The notes: a model not told the origin generated them from the letters alone. Shown: positions 21,844 to 30,592, numbered from the stretch's first letter. The stretch is 35,519 bases of DNA from Pseudomonas monteilii NBRC 103158 = DSM 14164 (GCF_000730605.1 NZ_BBIS01000016.1:1-35519), one strand, 5' to 3'. Program-made: numbers and translations.

Positions 21844-22902
21844 TTACTCCATCTCGATGATCACTTGCTCCTGCCACATCTGCGGCAGTTTCTTCGAGGT
21901 GGCTTCCCAGGCTTCGGCATTCTTGATCGGCTGAGCCGCCTTGTACTGCTCGTTCGGCAGCAACTTGGCCTGCACATCCGCCGGCAGCGTCAGGTGCTCG
22001 GCACGGATCGGCCGGGCATGCCCCTTGGCCAGGTTGATCTGCCCGGCATCGCTGAAGATGTATTCACGCGTCAGCTTGGCTGCATTGGGGTGCTTGGCGT
22101 ACTTGTTGATGATGGTGGTATAGCCGGAGATCACCGTACCGTCCGACGGGATCAGCACTTCGAAACGCTTGGGGTCGATCTGCTCGCGGTAGCTCAGGCC
22201 GTTGAAGTCCCACACCACGCCGACCTCGACCTCGCCTTTCTCGATGGTCTGGATGGTCGGGTTGGCCAGCGACAGGCGCTTCTGCTGGGCCAGTTTGGTG
22301 AACAGCTGCAGGCCCGGGGCCACGTTGGTTTCGTCGCCCTTGTAAGCAATGGCCGCAGCCAGTACACCGTTGGCGGCTTGTGCGGCGGTGCCGACGTCAC
22401 CGATGGCCACCTTGTACTTGCCTTTTTCCAGGTCATGCCAGGAGGTTGGGCGTTCGCCTTCCTTCACCAGGTCCTTGTTGATGATGAACGCAATGGTGCC
22501 GGTATAGGCCAGCGCCCAGTGGCCGTCCTTGTCTTTGGCCCATTCCGGTACCTGGTCCCAGGTGCTGGGCTTGTACGGCTGGCTGACGCCCTTGGTCACG
22601 GCGATGGGGCCGAAGGCGGCACCCACGTCGCCGATGTCGGCGCTGGCGTTGTCCTTCTCGGCTTCGAACTTGGCGATTTCCTGCGCCGAGCTCATGTCGG
22701 TGTCGCTGTGCTTGAGGCCGTACTTGCTGGCCAGGTCTTCCCAGGTGCCTTTCCAGTTGGCCCAGGCATCGGGCATGCCCACGCTGTTGACGGTGCCTTC
22801 CTTGCGGGCGGCGTCTTCCAGGGCCTTGAGGTCCGCGGCCATGGCCGAGGTGCAGAACGCGATGGCCGAACCGAGCAGTGACGCCATGAACAACTTTTTC
22901 AT
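21844..22902 (-). CDS. ABC importer periplasmic solute-binding protein
   Basis: 352 residues, start ATG after AAGGAG. A signal peptide precedes the mature protein (SAIAFCTSAMAADLKALEDA, cleavage after AMA). The body matches the family-1/FbpA-PotD type binding fold (ADIGDVGAAFGPIAV, ALAYTGTIAFIINKDLV, GEVEVGVVWDFNGL). It is the first gene of the minus-strand operon and sets its specificity. The family includes binders of iron, polyamines, thiamine and 2-aminoethylphosphonate; the two phosphohydrolases in the operon favour an organophosphorus ligand. Divergent from the GntR/UTRA regulator. Confidence 0.92.
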   Translation of the reverse strand: MKKLFMASLLGSAIAFCTSAMAADLKALEDAARKEGTVNSVGMPDAWANWKGTWEDLASKYGLKHSDTDMSSAQEIAKFEAEKDNASADIGDVGAAFGPIAVTKGVSQPYKPSTWDQVPEWAKDKDGHWALAYTGTIAFIINKDLVKEGERPTSWHDLEKGKYKVAIGDVGTAAQAANGVLAAAIAYKGDETNVAPGLQLFTKLAQQKRLSLANPTIQTIEKGEVEVGVVWDFNGLSYREQIDPKRFEVLIPSDGTVISGYTTIINKYAKHPNAAKLTREYIFSDAGQINLAKGHARPIRAEHLTLPADVQAKLLPNEQYKAAQPIKNAEAWEATSKKLPQMWQEQVIIEME

Positions 22903-22969
22903 CCGTAGCTCCTTGGGTGGGTGCCTTTTTACGATCGTTGTTATGAGTGAAGCCGTTGCCTGGAACCTT

Positions 22970-22981
22970 TGGTCTAGGTCA
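22970..22981. promoter_or_regulatory. Operator-like element 1 (TGGTCTAGGTCA)
   Basis: Imperfect palindrome sharing TGG-N-CTAG-N-C-C/A with the perfect one beside the regulator gene. It lies 68 bp upstream of the solute-binding protein start, a position suited to repressor control of the operon. Confidence 0.45.
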
Positions 22982-23011
22982 GCAAACCTTGAGCCAAGGT
23001 AGGCCGCTTGC

Positions 23012-23029
23012 GTGACAGTTTGATGTAGG
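23012..23029 (-). promoter_or_regulatory. Candidate Pho box reading toward the ABC operon
   Basis: On the minus strand CCTACATCAAACTGTCAC matches the PhoB consensus CTGTCAT-AWAW-CTGTCAY at roughly 14 of 18 positions, with a perfect second repeat and the 11-bp repeat spacing. The -10 region that should follow is poor. Confidence 0.35.
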
Positions 23030-23067
23030 GAAGGGCGCGCTCAGCGTGTCAAAGGCCCTTGGCTCTA

Positions 23068-23079
23068 CAGCGTAGACCA
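23068..23079. promoter_or_regulatory. Operator-like element 2 (half-site)
   Basis: Minus-strand TGGTCTACGCTG shares the TGGTCTA half of the other two elements. The second half is not conserved. Confidence 0.3.
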
Positions 23080-23203
23080 TGGTGACCCCCCGGTTTTGCT
23101 GGGCTGGCCCGATTCTGGCAACAGCACGGTTGCAGCGTTGTCACGGGATGTTCATCAGCCCTGCCTAGGCTTGCACTATTCTCCAAGTGCCCTGTTCTGG
23201 GGC

Positions 23204-23215
23204 TGGACTAGTCCA
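23204..23215. promoter_or_regulatory. Operator-like element 3 (perfect palindrome)
   Basis: TGGACTAGTCCA is a perfect 12-bp palindrome 15 bp before the start codon of the GntR/UTRA gene. Regulators of this family bind short AT-centred palindromes, often at their own promoters, so autoregulation is likely. Confidence 0.55.
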
Positions 23216-23230
23216 GATAGGTAACCTTTG

Positions 23231-23944
23231 ATGCAGTCGATGCCACCGCGTGCGGTAACAGCCATCTGCCATGCCCTGCAGGAGCAGATTGAGCACGGCC
23301 TGCTGGCCCCGGGGGGCAAGCTGCCGGCCGAGCGCAAACTCAGTGAGGTGTTCGACACGACGCGGATCACCCTGCGTGAGGCACTGGCGCAGCTGGAGGC
23401 CCAAGGCCTGATCTACCGTGAAGAACGCCGCGGCTGGTTCGTTGCGCCCGAGCGGCTGACCTACGACCTGATCGAACGCAGTCACTTCCATGCCATGGTG
23501 CGCGACCAGGGGCGGGTGGCCAGTACCGAGCTGCTGTCGGCGCGCTTGCAGCCAGCCTCGGCGGCCATCTGTGCCCGCTTGCAGCTTCCGGCCTTGTCCA
23601 GTGTGGTGCGTATCTGCCGGTTACGGCGGATCGATGGGCGGGCGGTGCTGTATGCCGAGCATTACCTCAACCCCCGTTACTTTCCGGGGATTCTCGAACA
23701 GGACCTGGCGCAATCGCTTACCGAGATATATGGGCGGGTGTATGGCATCCGGTACGGGCAGGTGTGCTTCGAGATCCTGCCGACGGCGTTGCCGGTAGAG
23801 GCGGCGGGGGCGTTGAAGGTGTCGACGGGCAGCCCGGGGCTGCACATCACCCGCGTCAACAGCGACCAGCATGGGCATCTGATCGACTGTGACCTGGAGT
23901 ATTGGCGGCATGATGCCATCCGCATTCGTGCCGTGGTGGGGTAG
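23231..23944 (+). CDS. GntR-family regulator, HutC/UTRA subfamily
   Basis: 237 residues. The N-terminal winged helix covers residues 1-75 (GGKLPAERKLSEVFDTTRIT, LREALAQLEAQGLIYREERR) and a UTRA ligand-binding domain occupies about 80-235 (VVRICRLRRIDGRAVLYAEH, HITRVNSDQHGHLIDCDLEY). This subfamily includes PhnF and PhnR, which control phosphonate transport, and HutC. Being divergent from the ABC/phosphohydrolase operon with shared operator-like palindromes, it most likely represses that operon until the substrate binds. The start is uncertain: a TTG directly precedes the ATG chosen. Confidence 0.9.
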   Translation: MQSMPPRAVTAICHALQEQIEHGLLAPGGKLPAERKLSEVFDTTRITLREALAQLEAQGLIYREERRGWFVAPERLTYDLIERSHFHAMVRDQGRVASTELLSARLQPASAAICARLQLPALSSVVRICRLRRIDGRAVLYAEHYLNPRYFPGILEQDLAQSLTEIYGRVYGIRYGQVCFEILPTALPVEAAGALKVSTGSPGLHITRVNSDQHGHLIDCDLEYWRHDAIRIRAVVG

Positions 23945-23947
23945 GCC

Positions 23948-26107
23948 CTAGCTGGAGGCGCCGGATTGCGCCATTCCACCACCACCCGCAGTCACCACCT
24001 GCACCGACAACCGTGGTGTCGCCAAGTCCAGCCCTGCCTCATCCAGCTGCCGCTTCAGCGCCAGGTTGAAGGCCCGCGACACTTCCCACTGCTTGATCGG
24101 CGCCGTCTTGAACCGCGCCCGCAAGATCGCCGACCCCGACTCGAAACTCTCCACCCCTTGCAGTTCCAGTGGCGACCAGATGTTGCGGCGCATCAGCGGG
24201 TCATTGCGCAGTTTTTGCCCCACTTCCCGAATCAGCGTGATCGCCTGGTCGATGTTCATGCTGTGCGGAATCGCCACGCGGAAAATCGCATAGCCAAACT
24301 CCCGCGAGTAGTTCTTGATGCTCTTGATCTCGCTGAACGGGATGGTATGCACGATGCCGTCAATGTCCCGCAGGCGCACGGTACGAATGGTCAGCCCCTC
24401 CACCGTGCCCAGGTGCCCGCCCACGTCCACGTAGTCGTCGATGGCCAGCGAGTCCTCGATGATGATGAACAGCCCGGTGATCAGGTCCGCCACCAGCGAC
24501 TGTGCGCCAAAACCGATGGCCAGGCCGATCACACCGGCACCGGCCAGGAGCGGGGTGACGTTCATGCCCATGTTGGCCAGGGCGACGATCACCGCGATGA
24601 TGAAGATGACCACGAACATCACGTTGCGGATCAACGGCATCATGGTTTGCGCACGGGCGTTGGCCAGGCCCCGGCGCGAGCGCACCAGGGCATGGTGCAC
24701 GGCGGTGTCTGCAAGGATCCACACCAGCCAGGCGACGATCAGTGTGCCGGCAAGGCCCAGCAGGCGCAGGCTGATGTCGTGGCCGTCGCCCTCTGCGAAG
24801 CTGATCATCGACAGGCCCCACACGCGCAGGCCCAGCTCGATGAATACCAGCCAGATGAACAGGTGTACCAGCAGGTAGCCAAAGTTGCGCAGGCGCTCGG
24901 CATACACGGCCTGGCGCTTGTTGGCACGTTTGGGGTTGGCCGCATGGCGGCGTACCAGGCCGTTCAGCACCATGCACACCACCACCAGCACCGTGCACAT
25001 CAGTGACTGGCGCAGGGCGGTGCTGGTGTCGCCCGCCGAGACGAAGGTGGCAAACAGCGAAATGGCCACCAGAATCAGTGCCGGAATGAACCAGAAGCTG
25101 CCGAGAATCTCGATGGTGTCGCTCAGGGTGCGCCGGGTCAGGCGCCGCGACAGCGGCTGGTTGCGGATCAGGTGGGCGATGGGGCGGCGAAAGCGCAGGA
25201 TGAACAGCCCGGTGCACAGCGCAGCGATGACGTTGGCCAAGGTGGCCAAGGCATGGGCCAGGTGGGTACCCAGTGCAACCAGCATGCGCGGGTCGCTCAT
25301 GGCCTCGCCAAACGCAGCGAAGCTGCCGATCAGCCACAACGGGCGGAACGCCTGGCGCCGCAGGATGTGCAGGGCGCGGTGGCGGTGCGGGCCGTCCAGC
25401 AGCGAGAAGGCGATGACGCAGATGGCCGAGAAGCAAGTGCCCACGACCAGCGCGTAGGCCAGCACCATGGCCAGCGATTTGCCCAGCGACGGCGGCAGCA
25501 CGAAGCTCAGGTAAACGGTGAATACCAGCGCCACCAGCCATGGGCCAAGCTTGCGCAAGGCAAAGCGCACCAGGTCCCAGGTGCGAGGGTGCTGCGGCAG
25601 TTCTTCGCTCAGGCCAAAGCGCAGGCGTATCCGGTGGCCGACCCAGTTGAAGGCATAGGCCAGCACACTCCACACGGCAATGACGGCGGCAAAGCCGAAC
25701 AGGATGGCTGGCCACTGGTGCACCGGCACCATCAGTTCGGTCAGTTCCGCCTGGGCCTGTTCGATTTCCGCCGCCCAGCGGTGGAACGGGCTGGCGTCGC
25801 CGCTGAACTGTTTTTCGAAGTCATGCAGGGCGCCGCCGATCAGCCCGAGTACGCCCTGTTCGACGCTGGGTTGCGACTGTCTGGTCGCGTCGCGCAGCTT
25901 TTTCAGGTCGGCCAGCAGCTTGGCCCGCTGTTGGTCGTTTTCGAGGTTCTTGATCACCTCGTCCAGCGACTTGCCCAGCGGCTCGGTGGCCTCCGGTTGC
26001 GCAGGCGCACTGCCACCCAGCAGGCCAGGCAGGCCCGCCGCCTGTACCGGGGTGATGAACAGCAACAGCAGCAGGAACAGGTAACGCAGGAGGGCAGGCA
26101 CTGGCAA
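23948..26107 (-). CDS. MscS-family mechanosensitive ion channel, large form
   Basis: 719 residues. A signal peptide (LLRYLFLLLLLFITPVQAAG) leads to a periplasmic helical region with a coiled-coil character (DEVIKNLENDQQRAKLLADL). About ten membrane helices follow, then the MscS pore and beta domain: GAGVIGLAIGFGAQSLVADL, IDDYVDVGGHLGTVEGLTIR and VHTIPFSEIKSIKNYSRE. It resembles the YbiO-type large MscS homologues that open on hypo-osmotic shock. The start codon is a TTG after GAGGTA; a GTG two codons downstream is also possible. Convergent with the GntR gene, 3 bp apart. Confidence 0.92.
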   Translation of the reverse strand: MPVPALLRYLFLLLLLFITPVQAAGLPGLLGGSAPAQPEATEPLGKSLDEVIKNLENDQQRAKLLADLKKLRDATRQSQPSVEQGVLGLIGGALHDFEKQFSGDASPFHRWAAEIEQAQAELTELMVPVHQWPAILFGFAAVIAVWSVLAYAFNWVGHRIRLRFGLSEELPQHPRTWDLVRFALRKLGPWLVALVFTVYLSFVLPPSLGKSLAMVLAYALVVGTCFSAICVIAFSLLDGPHRHRALHILRRQAFRPLWLIGSFAAFGEAMSDPRMLVALGTHLAHALATLANVIAALCTGLFILRFRRPIAHLIRNQPLSRRLTRRTLSDTIEILGSFWFIPALILVAISLFATFVSAGDTSTALRQSLMCTVLVVVCMVLNGLVRRHAANPKRANKRQAVYAERLRNFGYLLVHLFIWLVFIELGLRVWGLSMISFAEGDGHDISLRLLGLAGTLIVAWLVWILADTAVHHALVRSRRGLANARAQTMMPLIRNVMFVVIFIIAVIVALANMGMNVTPLLAGAGVIGLAIGFGAQSLVADLITGLFIIIEDSLAIDDYVDVGGHLGTVEGLTIRTVRLRDIDGIVHTIPFSEIKSIKNYSREFGYAIFRVAIPHSMNIDQAITLIREVGQKLRNDPLMRRNIWSPLELQGVESFESGSAILRARFKTAPIKQWEVSRAFNLALKRQLDEAGLDLATPRLSVQVVTAGGGGMAQSGASS

Positions 26108-26145
26108 ATCTACCTCAGGTCAAACGATTGACCGAGTGTAGAGGT

Positions 26146-26313
26146 TTATGACGGCAGTTTCTCAAGGATCTTCCAGCAGGTGAGGCCGAAGATACCCAAG
26201 GTGCCGATCCACATCATCAGTACACCGATATTGCGTTCGCGCATGCTGAAGCCGATGGTCAGCAGCATCAGGAACAGGAACACCGGCACGAACAGGGACA
26301 GAAACGGGGACAT
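26146..26313 (-). CDS. Small two-helix membrane protein
   Basis: 55 residues, start ATG (MSPFLSLFVPVFLFLMLLTI) after AGGA; an earlier in-frame start would add 12 non-hydrophobic residues. Two transmembrane segments are separated by FSMRERN. No family is recognised. It lies just upstream of the channel gene on the same strand (38 bp gap) and may be co-transcribed with it. Confidence 0.7.
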   Translation of the reverse strand: MSPFLSLFVPVFLFLMLLTIGFSMRERNIGVLMMWIGTLGIFGLTCWKILEKLPS

Positions 26314-26390
26314 GGACAGCAATCCTTTTGCAGTGGGGCCATGTATCAAGCATAGCGCTTGGCAAGCGAGGCGGGATTGACCTTGAGCAG

Positions 26391-26430
26391 GTCCGGCCCT
26401 TTCGCGGATAAACCCGCGAAGAGGCCGGAC
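26391..26430. repeat. REP element
   Basis: GTCCGGCC...TTCGCGG and CCGCGAA...GGCCGGAC form a near-perfect palindrome around ATAAAC, one A-C mismatch in the stem. It lies 10 bp after the apeB stop and may terminate or stabilise that transcript. Confidence 0.8.
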
Positions 26431-26439
26431 CTGTCTAGA

Positions 26440-27729
26440 TCAAGGCAACTCGCGGCTACGGTAGAAGGCAGTCAGCACCTTCACCAGGTGCGCCAGGTCA
26501 TGGCTGCCGCACAGTTCACGAATCGAATGCATGGCAAAGGTCGGCAGCCCGATGTCCACCGTGCGCACACCCAGGTGGCTGGCGGTAATCGGCCCGATGG
26601 TCGAACCACAGCCCATGTCGCTGCGCACCACAAAGCTCTGCACTGGCACTTCCTCGGCCATGCACAGGTGGCGGAAGAACCCGGCGGTTTCGCTGTTGGT
26701 GGCGTAGCGCTGGTTGTTGTTCACCTTGATCACAGGCCCAGCGTTCAGCTTGGGCCCGTGGTTGCCGTCGTGCTTGTCGGCGTAGTTGGGGTGCACGCCG
26801 TGGGCGTTGTCCGCCGACACCATCAGCGAGCGCTGAATGGTGCGCACGTAGGCGTCGCCATCCGGCAGCAGGCGCTGCAGGGTCTGCTCCAGCATCGGGC
26901 CATCGGCGCCGCAGGCCGAGCAGCTGCCGACTTCTTCGTGGTCGTTGCACACCAGCACGCAGGTTTCATCACTGTCGGCGGCCAGCAAGGCTTGCAGGCC
27001 GGCGTAGCACGACAGCAGGTTGTCCAGGCGGGCGCCGGCGATGAAGTCGCCGTTCAGGCCGACCAGTGCAGCATCCTGGGTGTCGTAGAAGCTCAGCTCG
27101 TAATCCAGCACCACGTCGGCGATCAGCTCGTGCTCGCGGGCCAGTTGCTCGGTGAGCAGGGCGCGGAAGTCGATGCGCTCGTCTCCGGCCACCTGGGCGA
27201 GGATGGGCGGTAGCTCGTTCTGCGGGTTGATGGCCCAGCCTTCATTGGCGGTGCGGTTCAGGTGAATGGCCAGGTTGGGGATGATCGCGATCGGCAGCTT
27301 GAAGTCGATCAGCTGGCTTTCAACCTTGCCGTCACGGCGGTAGGTGACGCGCCCGGCCAGCGACAGGTCGCGGTCGAACCACGGCGCCAGCAGGGCACCG
27401 CCATACACCTCGACACCCAGTTGCAGGAAGCCCTGGCGCTGCAGCTCGGGCTGCGGTTTGACCCGCAGGCACGGGCTGTCGGTGTGGGCGCCGACCATGC
27501 GGATGCCGTTCAGCAGGGGGGCTTGCTTGCCCAGCTTGATGGCGATGATCGAGGAGTCGTTACGGGTGACGTAATAGCGGCCGCCAGGCACGGTGGCCCA
27601 GCTGTCACGCTCGTCCAGGCGCTGGTAGCCGGCCGCTTCCAGGCGCTGGGCCAGGCTGGCGGTGGCGTGGAAGGGCGTGGGGGAGGCCTTGAGGAAGTCG
27701 ATAAGGCCAGAATTCAGTGCGTCGCGCAT
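26440..27729 (-). CDS. apeB: M18-family aspartyl aminopeptidase
   Basis: 429 residues, a cytoplasmic dinuclear zinc peptidase that removes N-terminal acidic residues. Conserved segments include [15 protein letters not shown] (first metal ligand H), [16 protein letters not shown] (bridging and catalytic acids), [13 protein letters not shown] and [14 protein letters not shown] (last histidine ligand). Length agrees with the bacterial ApeB group. The sequence begins naturally with [20 protein letters not shown], matching family N-termini. Confidence 0.95.
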   Translation of the reverse strand: MRDALNSGLIDFLKASPTPFHATASLAQRLEAAGYQRLDERDSWATVPGGRYYVTRNDSSIIAIKLGKQAPLLNGIRMVGAHTDSPCLRVKPQPELQRQGFLQLGVEVYGGALLAPWFDRDLSLAGRVTYRRDGKVESQLIDFKLPIAIIPNLAIHLNRTANEGWAINPQNELPPILAQVAGDERIDFRALLTEQLAREHELIADVVLDYELSFYDTQDAALVGLNGDFIAGARLDNLLSCYAGLQALLAADSDETCVLVCNDHEEVGSCSACGADGPMLEQTLQRLLPDGDAYVRTIQRSLMVSADNAHGVHPNYADKHDGNHGPKLNAGPVIKVNNNQRYATNSETAGFFRHLCMAEEVPVQSFVVRSDMGCGSTIGPITASHLGVRTVDIGLPTFAMHSIRELCGSHDLAHLVKVLTAFYRSRELP

Positions 27730-27810
27730 AGCTCACTCCAGACAGCAGTGGCGCGAGTTTAGCGTATTAAGTCGACAATTTGTGTCTGCCTCTTCGCGGC
27801 CAACCCCTAG

Positions 27811-28446
27811 TCAGAAGGGGGCAGGGCACTCGAACTTCAACCGCTCCCCGGACACTGGGTGGGTAAAGCTCAGCATGGATGCATGCAGGCACAGCCGCTC
27901 ATGCGCGGCCAGCGCCTCGGGGTTGGCATACAGCCGGTCACCCAGCAGCGGATGCCCGATCGACAGCATGTGCACGCGCAGCTGGTGCGAACGCCCGGTA
28001 ATCGGCGTCAATTCCACCCGGCAGTAATCGCCACAGCGCTCGACGATGCGCCAGAAAGTCAGCGCATGCTTGCCCTGCTCGTGGTCCACCACATGCCGTG
28101 GCTTGGTTGGCGGGTCGTAGCGCAGTGGCAGGTCGATGCTGCCGCTGTCCAGCGCCGGTTGGCCCCAGCACAACGCGGTGTAGGCCTTTTCGGTTTCGCG
28201 GTCGTGAAACTGGCGGGACAGCTCGCGGTGGCTGTCGGCATCGCGGGCCAGCAGGATGATGCCGGAGGTTTCCCAGTCCAGGCGGTGCACGATCAGCGCA
28301 TCGGGGTAGCCGTTTTCCTGCAGGCGGGTGATCAGGCAGTCCTTGTTGTCTTCGGCGCGGCCGGGCACCGACAGCAGCAGGGTCGGTTTGTTGATCACCA
28401 GGATGGCGGCGTCTTCGTGCAGGATCTGGATGTTGGACAGCGGCAT
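27811..28446 (-). CDS. rluA: RluA-family pseudouridine synthase
   Basis: 211 residues, the compact form without an S4 domain, as in E. coli RluA, which modifies 23S rRNA U746 and tRNA U32. The catalytic motif HRLDWETSG places the nucleophile at D57; PITGRSHQLRVHMLSIGHPL and the C-terminal SFTHPVSGERL are also typical. RluC/D-type enzymes are about 100 residues longer, so rluA is the best name. Upstream lies a long inverted repeat that separates it from minE. Confidence 0.92.
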   Translation of the reverse strand: MPLSNIQILHEDAAILVINKPTLLLSVPGRAEDNKDCLITRLQENGYPDALIVHRLDWETSGIILLARDADSHRELSRQFHDRETEKAYTALCWGQPALDSGSIDLPLRYDPPTKPRHVVDHEQGKHALTFWRIVERCGDYCRVELTPITGRSHQLRVHMLSIGHPLLGDRLYANPEALAAHERLCLHASMLSFTHPVSGERLKFECPAPF

Positions 28447-28493
28447 TGCTTGGTCTCTATTAAATCGGGAGAAAAAAGCGGGGCCGCTTTGCG

Positions 28494-28569
28494 GCCCATT
28501 CGCGGCACAAGGCCGCTCCTACAGGGGGACGCGATCCCTTGTAGGAGCGGCCTTGTGCCGCGAATGGGC
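28494..28569. repeat. Long perfect inverted repeat between rluA and minE
   Basis: Two 30-base arms (28494-28523 and 28540-28569) are perfectly complementary, separated by 16 bases. Flanking GGGGCCGC... and ...GCAGCCCC sequences extend the stem with a few mismatches. It contains the CGCTCCTACAGGG tail common in Pseudomonas extragenic repeats. It could form a cruciform or a terminator-like RNA hairpin after minE. Confidence 0.85.
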
Positions 28570-28597
28570 TGCGAAGCAGCCCCGGCTTTCAGCCAGA

Positions 28598-28852
28598 TCA
28601 GCGATCCGGCAGGGTGATGTTCAGCTCCAGAATCGAGCAGCTGCCCTGGTTTTCCAGCTCGATATGCACGTCATCGTTGCCGATGTTCACATACTTGCGG
28701 ATGACTTCCAGCAGTTCTTTCTGCAGCGCCGGCAGGTAGTCCGGTTCGCTGCGTTGGCCGCGCTCATGCGCCACGATGATCTGTAGACGCTCTTTCGCTA
28801 CCGACGCGCTGGTCTGTTTCTGTCTGCCACGAAAGAAGTCAAAAAGGTTCAT
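28598..28852 (-). CDS. minE: Cell division topological specificity factor MinE
   Basis: 84 residues. The N-terminal [20 protein letters not shown] supplies the membrane-targeting and MinD-binding segment ([14 protein letters not shown]), followed by the beta-sandwich topological domain ([17 protein letters not shown]). MinE stimulates the MinD ATPase and drives pole-to-pole oscillation that places the Z ring at midcell. It is the last gene of minCDE, 3 bp after minD. Confidence 0.97.
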   Translation of the reverse strand: MNLFDFFRGRQKQTSASVAKERLQIIVAHERGQRSEPDYLPALQKELLEVIRKYVNIGNDDVHIELENQGSCSILELNITLPDR

Positions 28853-28855
28853 GGT

Positions 28856-29668
28856 TTACTTGCCTCCAAACAGGCGCGCGAAGAATCCTTGCTTCGGCAC
28901 TTCGATGAACCGCAGGGGCTTCTCTTTGCCCAGCAGACGGTCGACGGTGTCGCTGTAGGCCTGGCCGGCATCGCTCTGGTCGTCGAGGATGACCGGGATA
29001 CCCTGGTTGGAAGCCTTCAGCACAGCCTGGGACTCGGGGATCACGCCCTTGAGCTTGATCGCCAGGATTTCTTCGACGTCGGCGATGCTCAGCATTTCGC
29101 CCTTTTCCACGCGCTCGGGGTGGTAGCGGGTGATCAGCAGGTGTTCCTTGATCGGCTCTTCGCCGTTTTCGGAGCGGCGCGACTTGCTCGACAGGATGCC
29201 CAGCATGCGGTCGGAGTCACGTACCGAGGACACTTCCGGGTTGGTGACCACGATGGCTTCGTCGGCGAAGTACATGGCCAGGTGCGCGCCTTTCTCGATA
29301 CCAGCTGGCGAGTCGCAGATGACGAAGTCGAAGTCTTTCTTCAGCTCCATCAGCACCTTTTCAACGCCTTCCTGGGTCAGCGCGTCCTTGTCACGGGTCT
29401 GGCTGGCGGCCAGCACGTACAGGTTCTCGAGGCGCTTGTCCTTGATCAGGGCCTGTTGCAGGTTGGCTTCGCCGTTGACCACGTTGACGAAGTCGTACAC
29501 CACGCGGCGCTCGCAGCCCATGATCAGGTCGAGGTTACGCAGGCCCACGTCGAAGTCGACGATGACGGTCTTGTGGCCACGCAGTGCGAGGCCGGTACCA
29601 ATGGCGGCGCTGGTGGTGGTCTTGCCCACACCCCCCTTGCCGGAAGTAACCACGAGAATCTTGGCCAA
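28856..29668 (-). CDS. minD: Septum site-determining ATPase MinD
   Basis: 270 residues. A deviant Walker A motif GKGGVGKTT at 10-18, switch residues in VIVDFDVGLRNLD and CDSPAGIEKGAH, and a C-terminal amphipathic membrane-targeting helix (GFFARLFGGK). The start codon is TTG (TTG GCC AAG), the only start compatible with the family N-terminus, preceded by the strong site AGGGGTG about 8 bases away. MinD recruits MinC to the membrane and is displaced by MinE. Confidence 0.97.
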   Translation of the reverse strand: MAKILVVTSGKGGVGKTTTSAAIGTGLALRGHKTVIVDFDVGLRNLDLIMGCERRVVYDFVNVVNGEANLQQALIKDKRLENLYVLAASQTRDKDALTQEGVEKVLMELKKDFDFVICDSPAGIEKGAHLAMYFADEAIVVTNPEVSSVRDSDRMLGILSSKSRRSENGEEPIKEHLLITRYHPERVEKGEMLSIADVEEILAIKLKGVIPESQAVLKASNQGIPVILDDQSDAGQAYSDTVDRLLGKEKPLRFIEVPKQGFFARLFGGK

Positions 29669-29777
29669 GGTGTTTCACCCCTAAAATAGTCGGGACACGG
29701 GTCCCTGCAAATAACTGAAATAGCTTAAATAACGGCAACGGTAAAAAAGTTGCTCTAAAAATGCTGGCAAGTATCCG

Positions 29778-30533
29778 TTAAAGACGGGTGATGTTCAACA
29801 CGTCACCAGACAGGCTGACTTGCACGCCTGTGCCCCACAGCGGGTCGCGGCGCAGGTCTTCGCAGACCTTGTACTGGCCGGCGATGGAGACCATTTCGGC
29901 GGTCATCTGCTGGCAGAAGATACGCGCCTTGGTGTTACCTTTGATGCCGGCCAGGGCGCGGCCGCGCATGGCGCCGTACACATGGATGTTGCCATCGGCC
30001 AGAAGTTCCGCACCCGGGCTGACCGAAGCGGTAACGATCAGATCGCCACCTTGGGCGTAGATCTGCTGGCCGCCGCGTACCGGCGAGGTAATGATGCGGG
30101 TCGGGCGCACTTCGGGTTCCGGTGCCGGTGGTGGTGCCGGCTCGGGCTTCCTGACAACCTCGGGCTCTGGCTCCAGTGGCCGCTCGCGGGCGCCGGAAGG
30201 CGGCAGTACCGGCAGGTCGATGGCGATGGCGGCGGCGATGTCCTCGATGCGGTTGGCGCGGATGGCCAGGGTACGCAAGCCGTGGTGGCGGCAGATCCGC
30301 ATCAAGCCGGGCAGGTCGATTGCCCCTTCGTCGGCTGGCAGTTTGTCCAGCGCCAGCACCAGCGGCGTGTTGCTGAAGAAATTCGGTGCCTGGGCGACTT
30401 TGGCCGCCAGCTGGCGGTCGAGGGCTTCAAGGTCATTGCGCGCCAGTTCCAGTACGGTAATGGCGAGCATGCTGCCCTTGAGCTGGAACACGGAGGTGGT
30501 GTCGGGTGTGTGGTTTGGGCTCATGGTCTGCAT
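29778..30533 (-). CDS. minC: Septum formation inhibitor MinC
   Basis: 251 residues from [10 protein letters not shown] (an ATG 9 bases further in is also possible; neither has a strong ribosome binding site). The N-terminal FtsZ-inhibiting domain ([20 protein letters not shown]) is joined by a proline/glutamate-rich linker ([16 protein letters not shown] as part) to the C-terminal beta-helix ([36 protein letters not shown]) that binds MinD and dimerises. It is the promoter-proximal min gene, with 109 bp before minD containing no clear terminator. Confidence 0.95.
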   Translation of the reverse strand: MQTMSPNHTPDTTSVFQLKGSMLAITVLELARNDLEALDRQLAAKVAQAPNFFSNTPLVLALDKLPADEGAIDLPGLMRICRHHGLRTLAIRANRIEDIAAAIAIDLPVLPPSGARERPLEPEPEVVRKPEPAPPPAPEPEVRPTRIITSPVRGGQQIYAQGGDLIVTASVSPGAELLADGNIHVYGAMRGRALAGIKGNTKARIFCQQMTAEMVSIAGQYKVCEDLRRDPLWGTGVQVSLSGDVLNITRL

Positions 30534-30563
30534 AGACGGCTTGTTGCGAAAAAAGTGCCCTGA

Positions 30564-30592
30564 CTTATAACGAGAACACCGGTTGCCCGCAA
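30564..30592 (-). promoter_or_regulatory. Sigma-70-type promoter of minCDE
   Basis: On the minus strand TTGCGG (30587-30592), a 17-bp spacer and TATAAG (30564-30569). Initiation near 30557 would leave a leader of about 25 nt before minC. Confidence 0.65.

Larger units (their letters stand above)
22903..23230. other. Divergent regulatory region, ABC operon / GntR regulator
   Basis: 328-base gene-free stretch carrying three related TGGWCTA elements and a candidate Pho box, listed separately. I could not assign confident -10/-35 hexamers for either direction. Confidence 0.6.

Noticed and set aside
17683..22902. Assigning the importer to spermidine/putrescine from its ATPase and permease similarity
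   Set aside because: The two phosphohydrolases and UTRA regulator in the same locus fit a phosphorus compound better; subunit similarity does not fix substrate.
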